Of a stretch of DNA of 13,396 nucleotides, positions 7,881-13,082 are shown piece after piece (the first letter of the stretch is position 1; each line of letters starts with the position of its first letter). This DNA comes from a bacterium. GTDB lineage: Bacteria; Patescibacteriota; Minisyncoccia; Moranbacterales; DUUL01. Where the stretch lies: assembly GCA_030626045.1 (NCBI GenBank), contig DAOUPS010000014.1, positions 1-13,396 of the forward strand, in the 5' to 3' direction. The notes beneath the pieces were generated by a model. The model did no database searches. It was not told the origin of the DNA and was given only the letters and a program-made list of their open reading frames with translations. The position numbers were made by a program, and so were the translations under genes.

Positions 7881-7953
7881 CGCCCTCGGCAGGAATCGGA
7901 CCTGCGGCCTTCGGCTCCGCAAGCCGACGTTCTATCCACTGAACTACGAGGGC
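7881..7953 (-). tRNA. tRNA-Arg, anticodon GCG
   Basis: The minus strand folds into a full 73-nt cloverleaf. The 7-bp acceptor stem is GCCCTCG/CGAGGGC and the D stem GTTC/GAAC has an 8-nt loop. The anticodon stem TCGGC/GCCGA holds loop TTGCGGA; the variable loop is AGGCC; the T stem is GCAGG/CCTGC. With U33 as the second loop base the anticodon is GCG, reading Arg codons CGC and CGU, and G36-G37 fits a TrmD methylation site. The T-loop is TCCGATT, with C where U55 (pseudouridine) is nearly universal. The discriminator base is G, and the next genomic bases are CCT, so CCA is not encoded and must be added. All stems are fully Watson-Crick, which argues for a functional gene. Confidence 0.95.
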
Positions 7954-7955
7954 AT

Positions 7956-7976
7956 AACAGTCTTAATGGGACTGTT
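7956..7976 (-). other. Small hairpin in the tRNA-Arg 5' leader
   Basis: AACAGTC (7956-7962) and GACTGTT (7970-7976) form a perfect 7-bp stem with a 7-nt loop, ending 2 bases before the 5' end of the tRNA on the minus strand. The arm 7970-7976 also belongs to the base of the much longer hairpin at 7968-8127, so the two structures exclude each other. It may guide leader processing or be part of an alternative fold. Confidence 0.4.
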
Positions 7977-8127
7977 GCCAAACTAACTTCTACCAAAAAT
8001 TGTTAATTTTACCCACAGCTTTGAAAAAAATTATTACCTATGCTAATGCATAACTAAAAATTTTATTTCTTCGCTGTGGGTAAAATTTCCTAATTTTTGC
8101 CAACGAAGCTAGTTTGGAAACAATCCC
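7968..8127 (-). repeat. Long imperfect palindrome / hairpin upstream of tRNA-Arg
   Basis: The two arms pair along most of their length: 7968-7976 with 8119-8127 (8 of 9), 7978-7985 with 8110-8117 (8 perfect), 7987-7990 with 8105-8108 (4), 7994-8001 with 8092-8099 (8 perfect), and 8005-8019 with 8073-8087 (15 perfect: AATTTTACCCACAGC). The 53-nt apex contains a further small hairpin, TATGC-TAAT-GCATA (8039-8052). Two plus-strand C/A mismatches, in the base stem and next to the CTTC stem, become G-U wobbles in minus-strand RNA, so the fold is better as RNA from the tRNA/recG strand. It fills the space between the terminator of the 8187-8753 gene and the tRNA. A related element lies at 8784-8850. 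It contains no ORF worth calling. Confidence 0.7.
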
Positions 8128-8132
8128 TTAAT

Positions 8133-8168
8133 AAAAAAAGCACTGTCTTGTTAAATCTTGAAAGTGCT
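8133..8168 (-). terminator. Intrinsic terminator of the 8187-8753 gene
   Basis: On the minus strand AGCACT (8168-8163) pairs with AGTGCT (8144-8139) around an 18-nt loop, followed directly by a run of T residues (8139-8133). It begins about 18 nt past the TAA stop of the minus-strand gene. A-runs on the other side make it partly symmetrical, but no plus-strand gene ends here. The loop is longer than usual. Confidence 0.7.
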
Positions 8169-8186
8169 CTTTTTGTCAACAAGGCT

Positions 8187-8753
8187 TTAAACTATATGCT
8201 GTAATGAGTCAACAATTGATTCTTCGTGCTCAACTTCCGGTAAAAACTGCAGTAATTTTTTTCTGATCTCAACCGGATTGGTACTGCCAAGATGGATGTG
8301 TATATAGGGCATTAATTTTCTTGTACTTTTGAGTGACAGCTCCTTTCTTCCTTGCGGTTCATAAAATATCCAAAAATTTTCAAGCGACGAGAATTCATAA
8401 ATATTATCATGGGCAAAAACGCCATCAGAAGTTATACCAAACTTAAATTCTTTTGACTCGCGTTTTTTGAAAAGGTAAAACAAGAGCGCGGTAAGGATCG
8501 CAATAATACTCAACAAAAAATTATCTAAAAAAAGCCCATACGCGAGCAATGAAGCGATAACAACAAAAAAGCAAATATACCATACTTTGCTCCTTTCAAT
8601 ATCATCAGCTTCGCGTGCACTCCATGAGATTAATGCATCAATTTCTTGCGTTTCCTGTTTCGTGTCTTGGACTTTGTCGGGAGGAGCTGTCTGCTGGCGC
8701 TGAAACATTTCCATATTTTCTATTGGTGAGTTTCTCTCTCCATAAGATTTCAT
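8187..8753 (-). CDS. CPR-conserved two-helix membrane protein of unknown function
   Basis: The 188-residue protein has a polar Gln/Glu-rich N-terminus (1-40), then the segment ISWSAREADDIERSKVWY (42-59), two adjacent membrane helices (about 57-75 and 78-95), and a C-terminal globular domain (100-188). That domain resembles a bacterial PH-like fold: FKFGITSDGVFAHDNIYEFS, ENFWIFYEP, then STRKLMPYIHIHLG and LLQFLPEVEHEESIVDSL. This arrangement, with a W-x-A entry, an FWIF strand, a KLMPY strand and an LPEVEHEES end, is one I recognise as a recurrent hypothetical family in Patescibacteria; no function is established. Both termini should be cytoplasmic. The first ATG (8753) is used by default; Met14 and Met16 are alternatives, and no Shine-Dalgarno decides. 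It has its own promoter and terminator, so it is monocistronic, and it sits between two related palindromes. Confidence 0.85.
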   Translation of the reverse strand: MKSYGERNSPIENMEMFQRQQTAPPDKVQDTKQETQEIDALISWSAREADDIERSKVWYICFFVVIASLLAYGLFLDNFLLSIIAILTALLFYLFKKRESKEFKFGITSDGVFAHDNIYEFSSLENFWIFYEPQGRKELSLKSTRKLMPYIHIHLGSTNPVEIRKKLLQFLPEVEHEESIVDSLQHIV

Positions 8754-8780
8754 AAAAGTTTTTCATTTATGGTATTCCGA

Positions 8781-8850
8781 ACTGTTTCCAGATAGACCCA
8801 TAGTAAAACTTTTCGATCTTTACTAATGAAGCTGGTCTGGTAACGATTCC
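8781..8850 (-). repeat. Second palindrome, in the predicted 5' leader of the 8187-8753 gene
   Basis: GTTTCCAGA (8784-8792) pairs with TCTGGTAAC (8836-8844) with one mismatch, and TAGTAAA (8801-8807) pairs perfectly with TTTACTA (8819-8825) around an 11-nt loop. An internal loop lies between the stems. On the minus strand it starts GGAATCGTTACCAGACCAGC, closely matching the start of the 7968-8127 element (GGGATTGTTTCCAAACTAGC); the opposite arm, with GGAAACAGT, also matches GGCAACAGT there. It fills most of the space between the predicted transcription start (about 8853) and the ATG. Confidence 0.55.
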
Positions 8851-8859
8851 TATATTCAT

Positions 8860-8888
8860 ACTATACCATTGATAATAGATAATGACAA
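8860..8888 (-). promoter_or_regulatory. Sigma-70-like promoter of the 8187-8753 gene
   Basis: On the minus strand TTGTCA (8888-8883) is followed after exactly 17 bp by TATAGT (8865-8860), each a 5/6 match to consensus. The predicted start near 8853 leaves a leader of about 100 nt that contains the palindrome at 8781-8850. Confidence 0.65.
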
Positions 8889-8960
8889 AAGAGTTAAGCA
8901 GACTTTGTTTTAAGCCCTTCGCTTTTTAATTAAAACCGCTGAAGAATAGCAAAAGAAAGC

Positions 8961-8988
8961 TTGACGAAGGCATATTTTTTGTTAGACT
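8961..8988 (+). promoter_or_regulatory. Promoter candidate for the 9125-9769 gene
   Basis: TTGACG (8961-8966, 5/6) is followed after 16 bp by TAGACT (8983-8988, 4/6). The predicted start near 8995 leaves a leader of about 130 nt, rich in T-runs. With the minus-strand promoter at 8860-8888 it forms a divergent pair about 70 bp apart. Apart from these promoters and the palindrome, I see no other clear feature in the 371-bp gap 8754-9124. Confidence 0.5.
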
Positions 8989-9105
8989 GGGAATAGTATG
9001 CGTTTTTTAGCGCAAGTAGAACATTAACAATTAATTTCTCTATTGGCAGGGCGAAATGCGAGTCTTTTTGTTTTTTGGATTTGCTTTGTCAAACGAGAAG
9101 TTCTA

Positions 9106-9119
9106 GAAAGGCGGGTGAT
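9106..9119 (+). promoter_or_regulatory. Extended Shine-Dalgarno deciding the start at 9125
   Basis: GAAAGGCGGGTGAT lies just before the ATG. Its GGTGAT part (9114-9119) is complementary to the 3' AUCACC of 16S rRNA and ends 5 bases before the start codon. It is the clearest ribosome binding site in the window; most other genes here show none. Confidence 0.65.
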
Positions 9120-9124
9120 ATATA

Positions 9125-9769
9125 ATGGAAGATGCTCCAGAAGTCCAAGAAGATTTGGATAACGGAGGGAAATTCAAAAACTGGTTGCAAGATAATATTA
9201 GAATTATTTTCTCTGTTTTGATTGTTGTCGCAATTGCCGCGGGAATCTATTCATATTCCAAGCGAGCCGAAACTCCACTCGATCAGAGTGAAGTTGCTAT
9301 CGAAGAATTTATGGAAGAGGATGATATGGACGCAGTCACAATTATTGGTGACGAAGGTGAGAAAGAAGACGCTGAGAAATCAACAGAGACAGCAACAGAT
9401 AAGACAGGTGAAGCAGATGCGGTTAAAATCGATCAGTCACAGCAAGACAGTCAGATATCAATCAGCGAAGAATCCGATGACGCATTCATCGAAACGGCTG
9501 TTCGCGGTGACAGCAGAACAACACTTGCAAGGAAGGCATTGGGCAATTTTCTTGAAAAAAATAATGATTCAAGCCTGACTGCAGAACACAAGATCTACAT
9601 TGAAGATTATCTTCAAAAATATGCTGGTCATGCGGGAGGTGTCTATGTTGGAACTGAGATATCGTTTACAAAAACGCTTATCAAAGATGCCGTTGAAAAG
9701 TCAAAGACACTCGATGAGAACCAACTTGATAATCTGAAGAAATACTCATCACGAGTTCCTGGCCTTTAG
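9125..9769 (+). CDS. Single-pass membrane protein with CPR-type C-terminal domain
   Basis: The 214-residue protein has a short N-terminal segment (1-23), one membrane helix (about 25-45, IRIIFSVLIVVAIAAGIYSY), an acidic, Ser/Thr/Gln-rich linker (about 50-122) and a C-terminal helical domain (125-214). That domain contains TTLARKALGNFLEK, LTAEHKIYIEDYLQKYAG, EISFTKTLIKDAVEKS and ENQLDNLKKYSSRVPGL. I recognise the same series (ARxAL, LTxEQKIYIEDYLQK, ISFSxxLIxxAIEK, LxNLKKYS) from CPR envelope proteins, often with a LysM domain; no LysM is evident here. The flexible linker suggests the domain is displayed outside the membrane, probably in or near the cell wall. It ends in TAG. It has its own promoter, leader and good ribosome binding site. 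Function unknown. Confidence 0.85.
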   Translation: MEDAPEVQEDLDNGGKFKNWLQDNIRIIFSVLIVVAIAAGIYSYSKRAETPLDQSEVAIEEFMEEDDMDAVTIIGDEGEKEDAEKSTETATDKTGEADAVKIDQSQQDSQISISEESDDAFIETAVRGDSRTTLARKALGNFLEKNNDSSLTAEHKIYIEDYLQKYAGHAGGVYVGTEISFTKTLIKDAVEKSKTLDENQLDNLKKYSSRVPGL

Positions 9770-9841
9770 TAGTTTTCTTATAGGTAGTTCCTTTCTACAG
9801 TTCTTTATTTCACGTTTTTTGTGTGTATGTTATGAATCCAC

Positions 9842-9884
9842 GTCTAAAGTTATCTGATACAAATACAAAAACAACTTTTTAGAC
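9842..9884. repeat. Inverted repeat downstream of the 9125-9769 gene
   Basis: GTCTAAA (9842-9848) pairs with TTTAGAC (9878-9884), and the stem continues with GTT (9849-9851) to AAC (9873-9875) across a 2-nt bulge. The loop of 21 nt is A-rich. No T-run follows, so it is not a standard terminator. It lies in the 469-bp gap 9770-10238, which otherwise holds the terminator at 9901-9934 and two doubtful small ORFs. Confidence 0.35.
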
Positions 9885-9900
9885 ATGTTATTTCTAAACA

Positions 9901-9934
9901 CCATAAGATCCCGGCAATGCCCGGGATTTTATGG
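9901..9934 (+). terminator. Intrinsic terminator after the 9125-9769 gene
   Basis: The core ATCCCGG (9908-9914) pairs with CCGGGAT (9921-9927) and is followed by TTTAT. Flanking CCATAA and TTATGG extend the stem, making the whole nearly symmetrical (one G-T, one small bulge). It is the most stable hairpin in this gap and lies 132 bp past the stop of the upstream gene, so the transcript would have a long 3' end. Confidence 0.65.
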
Positions 9935-9943
9935 TACAAGGGC

Positions 9944-10054
9944 ATGAATGTTTTAAAATCAAAAAGACAGACTGCTGCGCTACAAAATGGTCTTAAAACG
10001 CAGGGTTTGAGTTCAGAACAATTCAAAGCTCTTTACTTGTTGATGAAATTATAG
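9944..10054 (+). CDS. Possible 36-residue small protein
   Basis: The ORF starts MNVLKSKRQTAALQNGLK and ends SSEQFKALYLLMKL; it is basic with an amphipathic look. An in-frame ATG at 9917, inside the terminator, would give 45 residues. No proper Shine-Dalgarno spacing exists (AAGGG is only one base from the ATG) and no promoter is clear. It may be a genuine small gene, a decayed remnant, or chance. I do not recognise it. Confidence 0.2.
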   Translation: MNVLKSKRQTAALQNGLKTQGLSSEQFKALYLLMKL

Positions 10055-10090
10055 TACACTCTATGTTTAGGTGTATTGGGAGCAACTTAC

Positions 10091-10096
10091 TATACT
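10091..10096 (+). promoter_or_regulatory. Isolated -10-like box upstream of uvrA
   Basis: TATACT (5/6) lies 9 bases before the ATG at 10105 and 143 bp before uvrA. No convincing -35 box lies 16-18 bp upstream. If used, transcription would start about at the ATG of the small ORF, giving a leaderless message or a ~135-nt uvrA leader. Confidence 0.25.
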
Positions 10097-10104
10097 AAAA
10101 TTGC

Positions 10105-10215
10105 ATGACCAAAAAATTTATCCCGAATACTCGAAACCAACATCTGCCCGTTCGTTTGAACGCACCGCTCAATATAGGTGGGCTCGGCGAGGCTAGCCTA
10201 AAAATAATCTCTTAA
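10105..10215 (+). CDS. Possible 36-residue leader peptide upstream of uvrA
   Basis: The ORF starts MTKKFIPNTRNQHLPVRL and ends LGEASLKIIS, stopping 23 bp before the uvrA ATG. It has a -10-like box just upstream and no Shine-Dalgarno, so it could only be a leaderless ORF. Position suggests a uORF in the uvrA leader, but composition alone does not prove coding. Unrecognised family. Confidence 0.22.
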   Translation: MTKKFIPNTRNQHLPVRLNAPLNIGGLGEASLKIIS

Positions 10216-10238
10216 TCTTCCCGTTTATCAACATAAAT

Positions 10239-13082
10239 ATGCGAGACAAGATCATTATAAAAGGCGCGTCGCAGAACAATCTCAAGAATATTGATATTGA
10301 GATCCCAAAACACAAGCTGGTTGTTGTAACCGGTGTTTCAGGAAGCGGAAAATCTTCTCTTGCTTTTGATACTCTTTACGCGGAAGGTTATCGGCGCTAT
10401 GTTGAAAATCTTTCTTCTCATGCCCGTTTTTTTCTTCACTCAGTCAAAAAGCCAAAGGTAAAGCGAATCGAAAATCTTTCGCCTGCCATTGCTGTTGATC
10501 AAAAGAGCGATGCGTGTAATCCGCGCTCGACTATCGGCACAATTACGGATGCGTATGATTTTCTAAGAACACTCTATGCTGAAGCGGGCCAGTGTTTTTG
10601 TCCTCAGTGCGGAATGGAAATGCAAAAACAAAATGAGCAAAAGCTCGTTAATGCCATTAAAAAGATGGAAAAAGGCACGCAGATCATAGTACTTGGCTTA
10701 TGGACCGGAAAGCAAAAAACAATTACGGACAAATTATCGGCCATTGCGAGCCATGGTTATTCGAAGATTCGGATCAATGAAAATATTCGAATGATCTGCC
10801 AGATCAGAGAGGAAAACTTCAACGATAATGAAAAGGTACAAGTCGTTATTGACCGTATCTCATATGACCCGAAATATTTTGACAGGGAACGCCTTGTTGA
10901 TTCACTTCAAACTGCAGCAAAAATTTCCAAAGGTGAAGCAATAGTTCTTGTCGATAATAAAACAGAATTGCGTTACAGTAAACATTACTGTTGCTCAAAA
11001 TGCGGATTCAAGATCAAATCGATAACAACGAAAAATTTTTCTTTCAATTCGCCCGAAGGCGCGTGCAAAAAATGTACCGGTCTCGGAGAAATTTATCGCG
11101 CTGATTCGGAGAAAGTTATTCCCAGCAAAGCAATATCAATTAATGAGGGTGCGATAATGCCATGGAGTAGAGCCGGAGGTCGAGCGAATAATGATTCGCT
11201 GCACGCACAAATTTTAAAAGCGCTATCACAAAAATATAAATTCAGTTTAAATGTTGCTATTGGAAAGATTCCCAGAAGCAAGATAGACAAAATTCTTTAC
11301 GGAAGTGATGAGATTATCACGATTAAAACGAAGTCAGGGGCAAAAAAAGAAATTTTATTTGAAGGCATATCAAAAGAACTTGAGGAAAAACACAGAAAGG
11401 CCAGCTCATCTTTTATTCAGAATGAAATTGAAAAATATTTATCCAAACAAACTTGTACCGCATGCGGCGGAAGACGATTACAAAGGCCTTATTTAAACGT
11501 ACGCGTACTGGGAAAAACAATTGATGAAATTGTAGTGATGGAAATTGAAAAGCTTATTGTCTTTTTTACGCAGTACAAAAAGCAACCATTGAGAAATGCA
11601 AAACAAAATCGGGAAAAAGTTATTTCACAAATTCTTTCCGAAATTGTTAAGCGGCTTCAACCTCTTAAAGAGGTTGGGTTGGGATATCTAAATCTAGATC
11701 GCAGCACCCGGACATTATCAGGAGGAGAATTTCAGAGAGTTCGTTTGGCGACACAGCTTTTTAGCGGGTTATCGGATGTCGTGTATGTTCTTGATGAACC
11801 GTCAGTCGGGTTGCATCCGAGAGATACGCAAAAACTCATTAAGACCCTTCGAAAATTACAAAAAGCCAATAATTCAATTATTGTCGTTGAGCATGACAAG
11901 GATATTATCAATGCCGCTGATTACATCATTGATATCGGGCCAAGAGCCGGGGAAGGCGGGGGGAAGATCATTTTTCAAGGCCGGTTCAATCAGCTTCGCA
12001 GGGCAAAGACTGAGACAGCGCGATACTTATTTAAAAAAGTACTTTGCGAGCCCTCAAAAAAGCGGTCGAAGACGGTATCCAAAAATATGCTCAAAATAAT
12101 TGAAGCGTCTCAGAACAATCTTAAAAATATTACAATTGCAATTCCGCTAGCAAAGTTTGTTTCGGTCGTCGGAGTGTCCGGGAGCGGAAAGAGTTCCCTA
12201 GTGAACGATATTATTGCGAAGGCGCTAAGAAAAGAGATTCACGGATCCATGAATGAGCCCGGCCGGCATAAAAGCATTCAAGGAGTAGAAAATATTTCAA
12301 AGGTTGTCATAATTAACCAGGCATCTATTGGGCGTTCACCGCGTTCAAATGCCGCAACGTACACCGGCGTGTTCGGTCATATCAGAAAATTATTTTCCGC
12401 AACTGAAACTGCCCAAAAGCATGGGTATACAGCCAGCTATTTTTCTTTTAATATGCGAGGCGGCCGATGTGAATATTGCCAAGGAGAGGGTATGCAGCGC
12501 ATTGAAATGCATTTGCTTGATAACGTGTATGCCAATTGCCCGTATTGCAATGGAACACGATACAATAAAAAAATGCTTGAAGTACAGTACCATGGTGTAA
12601 CGATTGCTGGTGTACTTGATATGAGCGTTGAATATGCGTATCATTTTTTCAATTCCAATCGGCTTATTACCGAAAAGTTGAAGGCGCTTAAAGATGTAGG
12701 ACTTGGGTATTTAAGATTAGGCCAAAATGCAAACGAACTCTCTGGAGGCGAAGCACAGAGAATTAAGCTTGCCGCCGAGTTGGCGAGGAAATCAAACGGC
12801 AACACGCTCTATATTTTAGACGAGCCAACCGTGGGACTTCATTTTAGTGATGTTCATCGGCTTTTGCTTGTTTTGCAGGGACTGGTTAACGCCGGTAATT
12901 CTGTGCTCGTTGTTGAACATAATCTTGATGTTATCGGCGCAAGCGATTGGGTTATTGAACTTGGACCTGATAGCGGTTCGGAAGGAGGAGATATTATTTT
13001 TGAGGGAACATCAAAAAAACTTAAAAAAGCGCATACTCCTACAGGAAAAATGTTTTCACGAATCAATGAACACATCGCTTAA
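10239..13082 (+). CDS. uvrA: UvrABC excinuclease subunit A (UvrA)
   Basis: UvrA is the damage-sensing ATPase of nucleotide excision repair; as a dimer it loads UvrB at lesions. The 947 residues are the normal length and both ABC modules are intact. Module I: Walker A GVSGSGKS (32-39), then LAFDTLYAEGYRRYVENLSS; zinc site Cys252/Cys255 with Cys276/Cys279; signature LSGGE (493-497); Walker B LDEPSVGLHP (518-527). Module II: Walker A GVSGSGKS (645-652), NQASIGRSPRSN (693-704), zinc finger Cys744/Cys747 and Cys767/Cys770, signature LSGGEAQR (834-841), Walker B LDEPTVGLH (860-868). An extra CPQCG at 121-125 sits in the UvrB-binding region. The start MRDKIIIKGASQNNLKN is canonical; no Shine-Dalgarno is visible. 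Its end overlaps the next gene by 17 nt. uvrB and uvrC are not in the window. Confidence 0.97.
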   Translation: MRDKIIIKGASQNNLKNIDIEIPKHKLVVVTGVSGSGKSSLAFDTLYAEGYRRYVENLSSHARFFLHSVKKPKVKRIENLSPAIAVDQKSDACNPRSTIGTITDAYDFLRTLYAEAGQCFCPQCGMEMQKQNEQKLVNAIKKMEKGTQIIVLGLWTGKQKTITDKLSAIASHGYSKIRINENIRMICQIREENFNDNEKVQVVIDRISYDPKYFDRERLVDSLQTAAKISKGEAIVLVDNKTELRYSKHYCCSKCGFKIKSITTKNFSFNSPEGACKKCTGLGEIYRADSEKVIPSKAISINEGAIMPWSRAGGRANNDSLHAQILKALSQKYKFSLNVAIGKIPRSKIDKILYGSDEIITIKTKSGAKKEILFEGISKELEEKHRKASSSFIQNEIEKYLSKQTCTACGGRRLQRPYLNVRVLGKTIDEIVVMEIEKLIVFFTQYKKQPLRNAKQNREKVISQILSEIVKRLQPLKEVGLGYLNLDRSTRTLSGGEFQRVRLATQLFSGLSDVVYVLDEPSVGLHPRDTQKLIKTLRKLQKANNSIIVVEHDKDIINAADYIIDIGPRAGEGGGKIIFQGRFNQLRRAKTETARYLFKKVLCEPSKKRSKTVSKNMLKIIEASQNNLKNITIAIPLAKFVSVVGVSGSGKSSLVNDIIAKALRKEIHGSMNEPGRHKSIQGVENISKVVIINQASIGRSPRSNAATYTGVFGHIRKLFSATETAQKHGYTASYFSFNMRGGRCEYCQGEGMQRIEMHLLDNVYANCPYCNGTRYNKKMLEVQYHGVTIAGVLDMSVEYAYHFFNSNRLITEKLKALKDVGLGYLRLGQNANELSGGEAQRIKLAAELARKSNGNTLYILDEPTVGLHFSDVHRLLLVLQGLVNAGNSVLVVEHNLDVIGASDWVIELGPDSGSEGGDIIFEGTSKKLKKAHTPTGKMFSRINEHIA

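Noticed and set aside
7863..7922. N-terminal extension of recG by 20 residues (RSRRPQVRFLPRAPL...)
   Set aside because: These codons lie almost entirely within the tRNA-Arg gene read on the same strand. The family-typical N-terminus starts at the ATG at 7862.
7703..7996. 97-residue minus-strand ORF across the tRNA and the recG start
   Set aside because: It overlaps the tRNA and recG in another frame, and its RSSVDRTSACGAEGRRSDS-like part is again a translated tRNA.
8151..8179. Perfect TTGACA on the minus strand (8179-8174) as promoter for tRNA-Arg
   Set aside because: The best -10 box (TTTAAC, 18-bp spacer) is weak, and transcription would begin inside the terminator hairpin of the previous gene. 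I could not identify the tRNA promoter.
9055..9080. Possible attenuator in the leader of the 9125 gene (short GC stem before T-runs)
   Set aside because: Only about 3-4 pairs can form before the T-rich stretch, which is too weak to call a terminator.
9769..9815. Terminator directly after the 9125-9769 gene (GTAG...CTAC)
   Set aside because: The stem is 4-5 bp and no compact T-run follows; the hairpin at 9901-9934 is much stronger.
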